64,000 nucleotides of DNA from SG8-30 sp963695155 (lineage in GTDB: Bacteria > Pseudomonadota > Gammaproteobacteria > Steroidobacterales > Steroidobacteraceae), in contig CAVOGD010000006.1 in the NCBI GenBank assembly GCA_963695155.1, positions 1 to 64,000 of the forward strand, read 5' to 3'. The number at the start of each line of letters is the position of its first letter. Within the stretch, counting starts at the first letter, position 1. Of this stretch, positions 16,029-30,431 are shown one piece after another. Both the position numbers and the translations under genes were made by a program. The notes below the pieces were generated by a model. It was not told the origin of the DNA. It did no database searches and saw only the letters and a program-made list of their open reading frames with translations.

Positions 16029-17363
16029 TCAGGCCCCGGCCGCCCGGATCGCAGCGACGATGGCCGCCACGTGGGACTGGACCGCCCCCTCGTCCTCGCC
16101 CTCGACCATCACCCGGAATACCGGCTCGGTCCCGGACGCCCGCAGCACGACGCGGCCGCGCTTGCCCAGCGCGCTGCGTGCGGCGGCCACCGCGGCGCGC
16201 ACGCCCTGGTCCGCTTCCGGGTCGAACCGCGCCGGCACCGACACGTTGGCCAGCCGCTGGGGGAACTTGCTCATGCCGGCGGCCAGTTCGGCGAGGCTCT
16301 TGCCGGTGCGCTTCATGATCGCCAGCACCTGCAGCGCCGCCACCAGCCCGTCACCGGTCGTGGTCTGCCGCAGGCACAGCAGGTGGCCCGACGTCTCGCC
16401 GCCCAGCACGCTGCCTTCGTCGCGCATCATCTGCAGCACGTAGCGGTCGCCGACCTGCGCCCGCAGGAACGGGATGCCGCGCTCGGCCAGCGCGAGCTCG
16501 AGGCCCAGGTTGCTCATGAAGGTGCCGACGACGGGCCCGGGCAGCTGGCCGGCCTCGTGCCAGGCGCCGGCCAGCACGTACATCAGCTGGTCGCCGTCCA
16601 CGATCCTGCCGAGGTGGTCCACCATGATCAGCCGGTCGCCGTCGCCGTCCAGGCCGATGCCCGCGTCCGCCCGCACCCCCGGCACGGTCAGCCTCAGCAG
16701 TTCCGGCCGCGTCGAGCCGCAGCCGTCGTTGATGTTGCGCCCGTTCGGCGAGCAGCCGATGGGGATGATCTCCGCGCCGAGGTCGGTCAGCACGCGCGGC
16801 GCCACCTTGTAGGCGGCGCCGTTGGCGCAGTCGACCACGATCTTGAAGCCGCGCAGGTCGGTGCCCGCCGGCATCGTGCCCATGCAGAACTTCTGGTACT
16901 GCACGCGCTGCTTGTCCACGCGCGTGGCGCGGCCCAGGCGCTGCGATTCGAGGGTCAGTGCCGGCTCGTCGAGGTAGGCCTCGATCTGGCGCTCCAGCTC
17001 GTCGGGGAGCTTGGCGCCGTTGCGATCGAAGAACTTGATGCCGTTGTCCTCGTACGAGTTGTGCGAGGCGCTGATCACCGCGCCGAAATCGCACTTGAGG
17101 TGCGTCAGCATGTAGGCGATGCCCGGCGTGGGCAGCGGTCCCGCCAGCAGCACGTCCACACCGGCCGCCACGAAGCCGGCTTCCAGCGCCGCCTCGAACA
17201 TGTACCCCGACAGGCGCGTGTCCTTGCCGACCAGCACCGACCCGCCGTTCGGCGCCAGCACCCGTGCCGCGGCACTGGCCAGTCGCAGCGCGAACTCGAC
17301 GGTCATCGGCTCGCCGCCGACCCTTCCGCGTACGCCGTCGGTGCCGAAATATTGTCTGCTCAT
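16029..17363 (-). CDS. glmM: Phosphoglucosamine mutase
   Basis: Converts glucosamine-6-phosphate to glucosamine-1-phosphate for UDP-GlcNAc and so for peptidoglycan and LPS. 444 residues. The phosphoserine loop SASHN (Ser near 100), the metal loop LDGDGDR, the sugar loop GGETSGH and the C-terminal phosphate loop RASGTEP are all present. Its ATG overlaps the folP stop by four bases, the usual folP-glmM coupling. Confidence 0.97.
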   Translation of the reverse strand: MSRQYFGTDGVRGRVGGEPMTVEFALRLASAAARVLAPNGGSVLVGKDTRLSGYMFEAALEAGFVAAGVDVLLAGPLPTPGIAYMLTHLKCDFGAVISASHNSYEDNGIKFFDRNGAKLPDELERQIEAYLDEPALTLESQRLGRATRVDKQRVQYQKFCMGTMPAGTDLRGFKIVVDCANGAAYKVAPRVLTDLGAEIIPIGCSPNGRNINDGCGSTRPELLRLTVPGVRADAGIGLDGDGDRLIMVDHLGRIVDGDQLMYVLAGAWHEAGQLPGPVVGTFMSNLGLELALAERGIPFLRAQVGDRYVLQMMRDEGSVLGGETSGHLLCLRQTTTGDGLVAALQVLAIMKRTGKSLAELAAGMSKFPQRLANVSVPARFDPEADQGVRAAVAAARSALGKRGRVVLRASGTEPVFRVMVEGEDEGAVQSHVAAIVAAIRAAGA

Positions 17364-18215
17364 GGCCTCACGTCCCTGGGTCTTGCCTGGTACCGCCGCA
17401 GCGCGGCAGCGACCTTCACCGCATCGAGCGTCGCGGCCACGTCGTGCGCCCGCACGATCGCGGCGCCGTGCTCGGCCGCCAGCGCCGCCAGCGCCACGCT
17501 GGCCGGCAAGCCGCCCGTCCAGCGGGCGGCCGGTCAACTGCCCGATCATGCTCTTGCGCGACAGCCCGGCCAGCAGCGGCAGCCCGGCCGGCGCGACCCG
17601 CCCGAGTCCGCCCAGCAGCAACAGGTTGTGCTCGAGCGTCTTGCCAAAGCCGAACCCCGGGTCCACGACCAGGCGGTTGCGGGCGATGCCGGCGGCCTCC
17701 GCCGCGGCCACGCGCCGCTCGAGGAACCCGCGCACCTCCGCCACCACGTCATCGTAGCGCGGCGCAGCCTGCATCGTCTGCGGCTCGCCCTGCATGTGCA
17801 TGAGGCAGACCGCCGCGCCGCACCCGGCCACGGCGTCCAGCGCGCCCGGCGCACGCAGCGCCGCCACGTCATTGACCATCGTCGCGCCGGCGGCCAGCGC
17901 GGCACGCATCACCTCGGGCTTGCTGGTGTCCACCGACACCGGCAGGTCGAGTTCCGCGCACAGCGCCTCGATGACGGGCACGACCCGCGCCAGCTCTTCC
18001 TCGACTCCGACCGGCGCGGCCCCCGGGCGCGTCGACTCCCCACCGACGTCGATGATGGCCGCGCCCTCCCCGGCCATCTTGCGCGCCTGGCCGAGGGCGG
18101 CCGCCAGGTCGCTGAACCGGCCGCCGTCCGAGAAGGAGTCGGGGGTCACGTTGAGGACGCCCATGACGACGGGCGCCGACAGGTCGAGCCGGTGATGGCC
18201 GCAGGTCAGCAGCAT
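17360..18215 (-). CDS. folP: Dihydropteroate synthase (one frameshift)
   Basis: Joins p-aminobenzoate to the pterin precursor in folate synthesis. Signatures GVLNVTPDSFSDGG and DVGGESTRPG lie near the N-terminus, and DPGFGFGKT and GLSRKSMIG further on. After GRPLDGRLAG the frame slips: one extra C near 17499-17506 separates the body from the C-terminal stretch SVALAALAAEHGA...RAHDV. Corrected length is 284 residues, normal. The slip is probably a sequence error, since the enzyme is usually essential. Confidence 0.9.
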
Positions 18216-18310
18216 GGACGCATGGTACGACGAAGCTGCGGCCGGGGCATCCGCGGCGGCACCCGGCGACGGCAGCATCCGGGCCACGCGGCGCCTGCCT
18301 GCCCGGCCGC

Positions 18311-20215
<1,905 letters not shown>

Positions 20216-20293
20216 GTCGTTCAAGGCGCTGCTCCTCGGCCTGCCGCGCGACGGCACACAGTTATGACCCTCCGGCGAGGATCAGGTTCGACG

Positions 20294-20920
20294 TTACACC
20301 GCACGCGGCCCCCGTGCCAGCAAATAGGTCTCGGGGCTGCGCTGTCGCGACGCCTTCGGCTTGCGCAGCCGCACGCTGCCGAACCGGCCGCGCGCGGTGC
20401 GCACGAAATCCTCGAAACCGGCGCCCTGGAAGAGCTTGGCCAGGAACGCGCCCTCCGCGGGCATGATCCTGAGCGCCGTCTCGAGTCCCAGCTCGGCCAG
20501 CTCCAGGCCGCGCGCCTGGTCCACGACATCCACCCCACTCATGTTGGGGGCCATGTCCGACATTACAAGGTCGACCGGCGCGTCGCCGAGCGCCGCCAGC
20601 AACCGGTCCAGGACGGCCTGCTCGCGGAAGTCGCCCTCGATGAAGGTCACCCCCGCCAGGGCGTCCATCGGCAGGATATCGAGCGCGAATACTTCGCCGC
20701 GTCCGCCCAGCTTGCGCGCCGCATACTGGCTCCAGCCGCCCGGCGCGGCGCCCAGGTCCACGATGCGCATCCCCGGGCGGATCAGGCGCTCGGCCCGGTC
20801 GAGTTCCTCCAGTTTGAGCGCCGCGCGCGAGCGCCAGCCCTCGCGCTGCGCACGCTGCACGTACGGGTCGTCGAAATGTTCCTTGAGCCAGCGCCCACTG
20901 GACTTGCTGCGCCGCACCAT
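20294..20920 (-). CDS. rlmE: 23S rRNA 2'-O-ribose U2552 methyltransferase
   Basis: SAM-dependent methyltransferase (RrmJ/FtsJ) that modifies U2552 in the A loop of 23S rRNA late in 50S assembly. 208 residues. The SAM site is VDLGAAPGGWSQYA, followed by DMAPNMSG with the catalytic Asp and a Lys in AFLAKLFQG. The ATG at 20920 (MVRRSKSSGRWLKEH) is where family similarity begins. Divergent from yhbY and upstream of ftsH, as in E. coli. Confidence 0.96.
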   Translation of the reverse strand: MVRRSKSSGRWLKEHFDDPYVQRAQREGWRSRAALKLEELDRAERLIRPGMRIVDLGAAPGGWSQYAARKLGGRGEVFALDILPMDALAGVTFIEGDFREQAVLDRLLAALGDAPVDLVMSDMAPNMSGVDVVDQARGLELAELGLETALRIMPAEGAFLAKLFQGAGFEDFVRTARGRFGSVRLRKPKASRQRSPETYLLARGPRAV

Positions 20921-20953
20921 CAATAGCCGCCCCCGGGACCCGCCCGGCAATCC

Positions 20954-20968
20954 TATAATCACACCGCC
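20954..20968 (+). promoter_or_regulatory. yhbY promoter with almost no leader
   Basis: A perfect TATAAT lies at 20954-20959, only nine bases before the yhbY ATG at 20969. A start six or seven bases after the -10 box would leave a 5' leader of only two or three bases, so the mRNA may be effectively leaderless. No Shine-Dalgarno fits in that space. Confidence 0.55.
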
Positions 20969-21268
20969 ATGCCACTGACCCAGAACGACCGCAAGCAACT
21001 GCGCCGCCTCGGCCACGCCCTGCAGCCGGTCGTGCTGATCGGCCAGCATGGCCTGACGCCGGCCATCGTGGCAGAAACGGACGTGGCGCTCACCGCCCAC
21101 GAACTCGTCAAGATCAAGGCCCGGGTGGGCGGTCGCAACCTGCGCTCGGAAGTCCTTTCGAGTCTCGCCGAAAGGACCGGCTCGGAACTGGTTCAGACTA
21201 TCGGAAACGTAGGACTATTCTTCCGTAAAAACAACAAATTATCAAAGATTCTTCTTCCAGATTCTTGA
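20969..21268 (+). CDS. yhbY: Ribosome assembly RNA-binding protein YhbY (CRM domain)
   Basis: A 99-residue CRM-domain protein that binds the pre-50S ribosome. The family start LTQNDRKQLRRLGHALQPVVLIGQHGLTP shows conserved VxLIGxxGLT; the KI(K)AR loop and a final VGLFFRKNN strand follow. The last 25 codons are strikingly AT-rich compared with the rest of the window. It is divergent from rlmE and convergent with greA, with only 12 bases between the two stops. Confidence 0.93.
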   Translation: MPLTQNDRKQLRRLGHALQPVVLIGQHGLTPAIVAETDVALTAHELVKIKARVGGRNLRSEVLSSLAERTGSELVQTIGNVGLFFRKNNKLSKILLPDS

Positions 21269-21280
21269 TTCCGCGCGACG

Positions 21281-21750
21281 CTATCCGTAGCGCACTTCCA
21301 CCACGTCGTAGGACTTCTTGCCGCCGGGCGTCGCCACTTCGACCTCGTCGCCGGCCTGCTTGCCGATCAGGGCCCTCGCAATCGGCGAGTTGATCGAGAT
21401 CATCCCCTGGCGCAGGTCGGCCTCGTCGTCGCCCACGATCTGGTAGGACACGCTGGTGCCGGCTTCGTCCTCCAGCTCGACCGTCGCGCCGAACACGACC
21501 TTGCCGCTGCGCGGCAGCGATGCCGGGTCGATCACGTGGGCATGGGCGAGGCGCCATTCGATCTGCTTGATGCGGCCCTCGATGAAGCCCTGCTGCTCGC
21601 GCGCCGCGTTGAATTCGGCGTTCTCCGACAGGTCGCCGTGGCCGCGCGCGTCGGCGATCGCGCGGATGATGGTGGGACGGTCCTCGCTCTTCAGGCGGCG
21701 CAGCTCCTCGCGCAGCCGGTCGGCGCCCTGCTCGGTGATCGGCGTGCGTT

Positions 21751-21754
<4 letters not shown>
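21281..21754 (-). CDS. greA: Transcription elongation factor GreA
   Basis: Stimulates RNA polymerase to cleave its nascent RNA and escape backtracked pauses. 157 residues: an N-terminal coiled coil with the acidic tip ARGHGDLSENAEF (Asp and Glu that reach the active site), then an FKBP-like C-terminal domain. The ATG overlaps the carB stop by four bases, so it is translated with carAB, a common gammaproteobacterial arrangement. Confidence 0.97.
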
Positions 21755-24975
<3,221 letters not shown>

Positions 24976-25037
24976 GGTCCGCCTGTGTCAGTCGCGACGC
25001 GCCCGCGGGCCCGCCGTGCCGTGTCCCCCCGGCCGGT

Positions 25038-26214
25038 TCACGACCCGGCCAGCCGCGCGGCCAGCCTGGCCTTCACCAGCTCCCTGAGCCGGCGCGCCAT
25101 CAGGAACACGAAGCGCTCGAACAGCAGCGCAACGTCGTGCGGCCCCGGGCTCGCTTCCGGATGGCCCTGGAAGCTGAACGCCGGCCGGTCGGTACGCGCC
25201 ACCCCTTGCAGCGAGCCGTCGAACAGCGAGCGGTGCGTCGCCTTGAGATTGTCCGGCAGCGACGCCTCGTCCACCGCGAAGCCGTGGTTCTGGCTCGTGA
25301 TGAACACGCGCCCGGTCTCGAGTTCCTGCACCGGATGGTTGGCGCCATGGTGGCCGAACTTCATCTTGACGGTGCGCGCGCCGCTGGCCAGCGCCAGCAG
25401 CTGGTGCCCGAGGCAGATGCCGAACAGCGGGATGCCTGTTGTCGAGCAGCGTGCGTATCGCCTCGATGGCGTAGCCGCACGGCTCGGGATCGCCCGGCCC
25501 GTTCGACAGGAACACGCCGTCCGGCTCGAGCGCCAGCACGTCCTCGGCCGGCGTCTTCGCCGGCACCACCGTCACGCGGCAGCCGTAGTCGGACAGCAGC
25601 CGCAGGATGTTGCGCTTGATGCCGAAGTCGTAGGCCACCACGTGCAGGCGCGTGCCGCTGCGCACCGTGCGCGCTGGGCGCTGCGACAGGCTGCCCTCGG
25701 TCCACTGGTAGGGCTGGCGCACGCTCACGACCTTGGCGAGGTCCATGCCCTTGAGGCCCGGGAACCTGCGGGCCGCGCGCACCGCGGCGTCCGGGTCGGC
25801 GTCCGCGCCGGTCATGATGCAGCCGGCCTGGGCGCCCTTCTCGCGCAGCATGCGGGTGAGCTGGCGGGTATCGAGCCCGGCGATGGCGACCACCTTGCCG
25901 CGCTTCAGGAAGGTGTCCAGCGGCTCGGCGGCGCGCCAGCTGGAGTGCAGCAGCGGCAGGTCGCGGATGACCAGCCCCGCGGCGTGAATGCGCGGCGACT
26001 CGAGGTCCTCGGGCGTCGCCCCGGTATTGCCGATGTGCGGATAGGTCAGGGTGACGATCTGGCGGCAATAGGAGGGGTCCGTCAGGATCTCCTGGTAGCC
26101 GGTCATCGCGGTGTTGAAGACGACCTCGCCGGTCGCATTGCCCATGGCACCGATGGAGACGCCGTTCAGTACGGTACCGTCTTGCAGGGCCAGCAAAGCG
26201 GGGCTCGACGCCAC
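25038..26214 (-). CDS. carA: Carbamoyl phosphate synthase small subunit (one frameshift)
   Basis: Glutaminase subunit that supplies ammonia to CarB. The N-terminal domain starts at a GTG (26214) eight bases after GGGAG. The class I amidotransferase domain has SNGPGDPEPC, the catalytic cysteine stretch GICLGHQLLALA and the His/Glu pair in QGHPEASPGP. One extra base near 25434-25441, just before IPLFGICLGHQ, breaks the frame. Corrected length is 391 residues, normal. carB begins 62 bases downstream. Confidence 0.92.
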
Positions 26215-26341
26215 TCAGGTTCTCCCGTTGCGGGCCGCCAGGGCACCCGGCTTGTGCAGGGCGCACACAACGAGCGGGTGGAGCCATGAACCGACTCCGC
26301 CCGCTGGCTGCTTCCAGATACCTGAGGTCCCAACCTGAGGG
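26215..26341 (-). promoter_or_regulatory. carA leader with sequences complementary to its start site
   Basis: The carA leader contains CTCAGGTT (complement of 26332-26339) and a second ACCTCAGGT 12 bases on (26327-26319). The segment spanning the carA start, AACCTGAG (26221-26214), is the exact complement of the first and contains the first base of the GTG. Either copy could pair with the start region and hide the ribosome site. No intrinsic terminator was seen. Confidence 0.35.
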
Positions 26342-26397
26342 TGGAGTCTACTCGACGCCGGTCGCCGGTGTCCACGCAACGGCCGCGGTTGCGCGGG

Positions 26398-27198
26398 CTA
26401 CAGGCCGAGCACGTCGGCCATGCCGTACAGGCCGGGCGGGCGGCCGATCATCCAGCGCGCGGCGGCGAGCGCGCCGTGGGCAAAGGTCATCCGGTCGCTG
26501 GCGCGGTGCCTGATCTCGAGGGTCTCGCCGGTGCCCGCGTAGACCACGCTGTGCTCGCCGACGATGTCGCCGCCGCGCACGACGGCAAAGCCGATGCCGC
26601 CGCGCCGCCGCGGGCCGGACGTGCCGGCGCGCGCCTGGATGCCGACGTCGGCCAGCTTCACGCCGCGCGCGCCCGCCGCGATCTCCGCGATCGTCAGCGC
26701 CGTGCCCGACGGCGCATCCGCCTTGTTGCGGTGGTGGGCCTCGAGGATCTCGATGTCGTAGTCGTCGCCGAGCGCGGCCGCGGCCTGCCCCACCAGGCTG
26801 AACAGCAGGTTGACCCCGAGGCTCATGTTCGGCGCGCACAGCACCGGCAGGTCGTGCGACAGGCGGCGGATCTCGGCGTGCTGCGCCTGGCTCAGGCCGG
26901 TCGTGCCGATGACGATCGGCACGCCTGCCGCCGCCGCGGCCTGCACGTTGGCCAGGCAGGCGGGCGCCAGCGTGAAGTCCATGGCCACGTCGGCGCCGGC
27001 CAGGGCGACGGCGCGGTCGGCCGTGACCTGCACGCCCGCCGGCCCCGTCTCCGTCGCGTCGCCGGCATCGCGGCCCAGCGCGGCGCTGGTCGGCGAGGCC
27101 AGCGCACCCGACAGCGCCAGGTCGTCCGCGGCGTTGATGGCGCGCACCAGGCAGTGCCCCATGCGGCCGGTCACCCCAAGCACGGCAACGTTGATCAT
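26398..27198 (-). CDS. dapB: 4-hydroxy-tetrahydrodipicolinate reductase
   Basis: NAD(P)H-dependent step of lysine and diaminopimelate synthesis. 266 residues. The N-terminal nucleotide-binding loop GVTGRMG, the FT/IGTTG region (IVIGTTGLS) and the substrate motif EILEAHHRNKADAPSGTAL with the catalytic His-His and Lys are present. The start ATG at 27198 directly abuts the dnaJ stop (27200). Its place between dnaJ and carA is common in gammaproteobacteria. Confidence 0.96.
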   Translation of the reverse strand: MINVAVLGVTGRMGHCLVRAINAADDLALSGALASPTSAALGRDAGDATETGPAGVQVTADRAVALAGADVAMDFTLAPACLANVQAAAAAGVPIVIGTTGLSQAQHAEIRRLSHDLPVLCAPNMSLGVNLLFSLVGQAAAALGDDYDIEILEAHHRNKADAPSGTALTIAEIAAGARGVKLADVGIQARAGTSGPRRRGGIGFAVVRGGDIVGEHSVVYAGTGETLEIRHRASDRMTFAHGALAAARWMIGRPPGLYGMADVLGL

Positions 27199-27199
27199 C

Positions 27200-28330
27200 T
27201 CAGCCCCCGATCCTCTCGAAGAAGCGCTTGACGCCGTCCAGCCAGGAGTTCTCGCGCGGATGGTGGCGCTGCGGGTCACCGGTCAATGATGCCTCGAATT
27301 CCTGCAGCAGCTGGCTCTGCTCGGCGCTCAGGTTGACCGGCGTCTCGACGACGACGCGGCAGAACAGGTCGCCGGTCGCGCCACCGCGCACCGGCCTGAC
27401 GCCTTTCTCGCGCAGCCGGAACACGCGCCCGGACTGGGTCTCCGGCGGCACCTTGATCGTGGCCTGGCCGTCCAGCGTCGGCACCTCGACGCTGCCGCCG
27501 AGCGCCGCGGTCGCGAAGCTGACCGGCACCTCGCAGGACAGGTGCGCACCGTCGCGTTCGAAGATCGGGTGCTCGCGCAACACGATCTCGACGTACAGGT
27601 CGCCGCGCGGGCCGCCCTTGCGCCCCGCCTCGCCCTCGCCGGCAGGCGGATGCGGTCGCCGGTGTCCACGCCGGCCGGCACCTTCACGGACAGCCGGCGC
27701 GTCTCGCGCGTGCGGCCCTGTCCCGCGCAGGCCTTGCAGGGGTGCTGCACGACCGTGCCGCGGCCCCGGCAGCGCGGGCAGGTCTGCTGCACGCTGAAGA
27801 AGCCCTGGCTGATGCGCACCTGGCCCGCCCCGCCGCAGGTGTCGCAGGACACGGGGTCATGGCCGGGCTCGGCGCCGCTGCCGTGGCAGGTCGTGCAGTC
27901 CACGACGGTCGGGAACTCGATCTCGGACGTGGTGCCGAACACGGCCTGCTCGAGGTCGAGCGTCAGTTCGTAGCGCAGGTCGGCGCCGCGAAAGGCGCCC
28001 GTCCGGCCGCGGCGGCCGCCGCCGAAGATGTCGCCGAACACGTCGCCGAAGATGTCGCCGAAGGCGTCCGCGGGGTTGAAGCCGGGTCCACCGCCGCGCG
28101 CGGCGTCGAGGCCCGCGTGACCGAACTGGTCGTAGGCCGCGCGCTTCTGCGGGTCGGTCAGGACCTCGTAGGCTTCCTTGGCCTCCTTGAAGCGCTCCTC
28201 GGCCTGCTGGTCGTCGGGATTGCGGTCCGGATGGTACTTCATGGCCAGGCGCCGGTAGGCCTTGCCTGACGTCCTCCTCGGTCGCGTTGCGCGGCACCGA
28301 CAGCACCTGGTAGTAGTCACGTTTCGACAT
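27200..28330 (-). CDS. dnaJ: Chaperone protein DnaJ (two frameshifts)
   Basis: J-domain co-chaperone that delivers clients to DnaK and stimulates its ATPase. It begins MSKRDYYQVLSVPRNA and has the HPD motif (MKYHPDRNPDD), a Gly/Phe-rich linker, and four zinc repeats including CTTCHGSG, CDTCGGAG, CPRCRGRG and CKACAGQG. One extra base near 28261-28268 (inside the J domain) and one missing G near 27635-27643 break the frame. Net length is a multiple of three, giving 376 residues, normal. Probably sequence errors. Confidence 0.93.
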
Positions 28331-28344
28331 GAACGACCGTCAGC

Positions 28345-28382
28345 GGCAGCGCCGGGCGACCGCAGGTCACCCGGCGGCTGCC
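28345..28382 (-). other. Strong hairpin between dnaK and dnaJ
   Basis: On the minus strand GGCAGCCGCCGGGTGACC, a three-base loop (TGC) and GGTCGCCCGGCGCTGCC form a stem of about 17 pairs with one bulge, ending 14 bases before the dnaJ ATG. There is no T run, so it is more likely a processing, stability or attenuation element than a full terminator. It would lower dnaJ expression relative to dnaK. Confidence 0.6.
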
Positions 28383-28418
28383 GTCCGTTGACTCATCGAC
28401 TCCCGCCGGCCGCTGGCC

Positions 28419-30359
28419 TCAGCCGGCCTTGCCGTCCTTGTCCTTGACCTCCTCGAACTCGGCGTCGAGCACGTCGTCCTTGTCCGGCCGGTCGCCGCCG
28501 TTGCTGCCGGCAGGGCCCGCGCCCGCACCCGCCGCGCCGCCCGGTGCCTGGTAGGCGCGCTGCACGGCCGGCGCCGCGGCGCGCTCCAGCGCTTCCGCCT
28601 TGCGCTCGATGGCCGCCTTGTCGTCGCCCTTGAGCGCCGCGCGCAGGTCGCTGAGCGCGCCTTCGATGGCGGCCCGCTCCGCGGACTCGACCTTGTCGCC
28701 GAGGTCCTTGAGCGACTTCTCGGTGGCGTGCAGCAGCGCGTCGGCCTGGTTGCGCGTCTCGACCAGCTCGCGGAAGCGCTTGTCCTCGTCCGCGTGCGCC
28801 TCGGCATCGCCGACCATGCGCTTGATCTCGTCCTCGGACAGGCCGCTCGAGGCCTTGATGACGATCTTCTGCTCCTTGCCGGTCGCCTTGTCCTTGGCCG
28901 ACACGTGCAGGATGCCGTTGGCGTCGATGTCGAAGGTCACCTCGATCTGCGGCAGGCCGCGCGGCGCCGGCGGGATGTCCGACAGGTCGAACTTGCCCAG
29001 CGACTTGTTGTCCGACGCGCGGTCGCGCTCGCCCTGCAGCACGTGGATCGTCACGGCGGTCTGGTTGTCGTCGGCCGTCGAGAACACCTGGTTCGCCTTG
29101 GTCGGGATCGTGGTGTTCTTCTCGATCAGCTTGGTCATCACGCCGCCCAGCGTCTCGATGCCGAGCGACAGCGGCGTCACGTCGAGCAGCAGCACGTCCT
29201 TGACGTCGCCGGACAGCACGCCGCCCTGGATCGCGGCGCCGACCGCCACCGCCTCGTCCGGGTTGACGTCCTTGCGCGGCTCCTTGCCGAAGAAGTCCTT
29301 GACCGTCTTCTGCACCAGCGGCATGCGCGTCTGGCCGCCGACCAGGATCACCTCGGCGACGTCGTTGATCGACAGTCCGGCGTCCTTGAGCGCGATGCGG
29401 CAGGGCTCGATGGTGCGCTGCACGAGCTCCTCGACCAGCGACTCGAGCTTGGCGCGCGTCAGCTTGATGCTGAGGTGCTTCGGCCCGGAGGCGTCCGCCG
29501 TGATGTACGGCAGGTTGATCTCGGTCTGCTGGCTGGAGGACAGCTCGATCTTGGCCTTCTCGCCCGCTTCCTTGAGCCGCTGCACGGCCAGCGGGTCCTT
29601 GCCGACGTCGACGCCGCTTTCCTTCTGGAACTCGGCGCGATGTAGTCGATGATGCGCCGGTCGAAGTCCTCGCCGCCGAGGAACGTGTCGCCGTTGGTGG
29701 ACAGCACCTCGAACTGGCGCTCGCCGTCCACGTCCGCGATCTCGATGATCGACATGTCGAAGGTGCCGCCGCCCAGGTCGTACACGGCGATCTTGCGGTC
29801 GCTGCCCTTCTTGTCCAGGCCGTAGGCGAGGGCCGCCGCGGTCGGCTCGTTGATGATGCGCTTGACGTTCAGCCCGGCGATGCGGCCGGCGTCCTTGGTC
29901 GCCTGGCGCTGGGCGTCGTTGAAGTACGCCGGCACCGTGATCACCGCGTCGGTCACGGGCTCGCCGAGGTAGTCCTCGGCGGTCTTCTTCATCTTCATGA
30001 GCACGCGCGCCGAGATCTCCGGCGGCGCCATCTTCTTGCCCTGGACCTCGATCCAGGCGTCGCCGTTGTCGGCCTCGACGATCTTGTAGGGCATCGATCG
30101 GCATGTCCTTCTGCACGACCGGATCGTCGAAGCGCCGGCCGATCAGCCGCTTGACCGCGGACACCGTGTTCTGCGGGTTGGTGACCGCCTGGCGCTTGGC
30201 GGACTGCCCGACCAGCACCTCGTCGTCCTTCGTGAACGCGACGATGGACGGCGTGGTGCGATCGCCCTCGCTGTTCTCGATGACCTTCGAGTTGCCGCCC
30301 TCCATGACCGCGACGCACGAGTTGGTCGTGCCCAGGTCGATGCCGATGATCTTGCCCAT
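28419..30359 (-). CDS. dnaK: Chaperone protein DnaK (two frameshifts)
   Basis: Hsp70 chaperone. It begins GKIIGIDLGTTNSCVAVM; the nucleotide domain also shows VYDLGGGTFDMSI and VILVGGQTRMP, then the linker DVLLLDVTPLSLGIE, the substrate domain and the acidic tail DAEFEEVKD. The frame slips with one extra base near 30093-30101 (after QKDMPI) and one missing base near 29634-29641 (after RRIIDYIA). Net length is a multiple of three, 646 residues, normal. An inactive dnaK here is unlikely, so sequence error is the simplest reading. Confidence 0.94.
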   Translation of the reverse strand: MGKIIGIDLGTTNSCVAVMEGGNSKVIENSEGDRTTPSIVAFTKDDEVLVGQSAKRQAVTNPQNTVSAVKRLIGRRFDDPVVQKDMPIDALQDRRGRQRRRLDRGPGQEDGAAGDLGARAHEDEEDRRGLPRRARDRRGDHGAGVLQRRPAPGDQGRRPHRRAERQAHHQRADRGGPRLRPGQEGQRPQDRRVRPGRRHLRHVDHRDRGRGRRAPVRGAVHQRRHVPRRRGLRPAHHRLHRAEFQKESGVDVGKDPLAVQRLKEAGEKAKIELSSSQQTEINLPYITADASGPKHLSIKLTRAKLESLVEELVQRTIEPCRIALKDAGLSINDVAEVILVGGQTRMPLVQKTVKDFFGKEPRKDVNPDEAVAVGAAIQGGVLSGDVKDVLLLDVTPLSLGIETLGGVMTKLIEKNTTIPTKANQVFSTADDNQTAVTIHVLQGERDRASDNKSLGKFDLSDIPPAPRGLPQIEVTFDIDANGILHVSAKDKATGKEQKIVIKASSGLSEDEIKRMVGDAEAHADEDKRFRELVETRNQADALLHATEKSLKDLGDKVESAERAAIEGALSDLRAALKGDDKAAIERKAEALERAAAPAVQRAYQAPGGAAGAGAGPAGSNGGDRPDKDDVLDAEFEEVKDKDGKAG

Positions 30360-30402
30360 GTGCGTGGCTCCGGTATTCCGCGATAAATCGGTTCTAAGCG
30401 GG

Positions 30403-30431
30403 AGGTGGGGCCGGTCGGCCCGGGTTTCAAG
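30403..30431 (-). promoter_or_regulatory. Sigma-32-type heat-shock promoter of dnaK
   Basis: Minus strand: CTTGAAA (30431-30425), 14 bases, then CCCCACCT (30410-30403). This closely matches the RpoH consensus CTTGAAA-N13/15-CCCCATnT. The -35 box includes the grpE stop codon. The predicted start would be about 35-40 bases before the dnaK ATG, so dnaK can be induced independently of grpE. Confidence 0.8.

Noticed and set aside
26215..26290. A leader peptide ahead of carA beginning MAPPARCVRPAQ
   Set aside because: The frame runs on into carA without a nearby stop and has no run of regulatory codons or terminator, so it does not look like an attenuation peptide.
29634..30101. Programmed ribosomal frameshifting or pseudogenes as the cause of the breaks in dnaK and others
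   Set aside because: There are no slippery heptamers with downstream structures at the sites, shifts occur in both directions, and essential genes would be lost. Sequence error is simpler.
30403..30431. CIRCE operator at the dnaK or grpE promoters
   Set aside because: No TTAGCACTC-like dyad is present in either gap; the only CIRCE-like match is upstream of hrcA.
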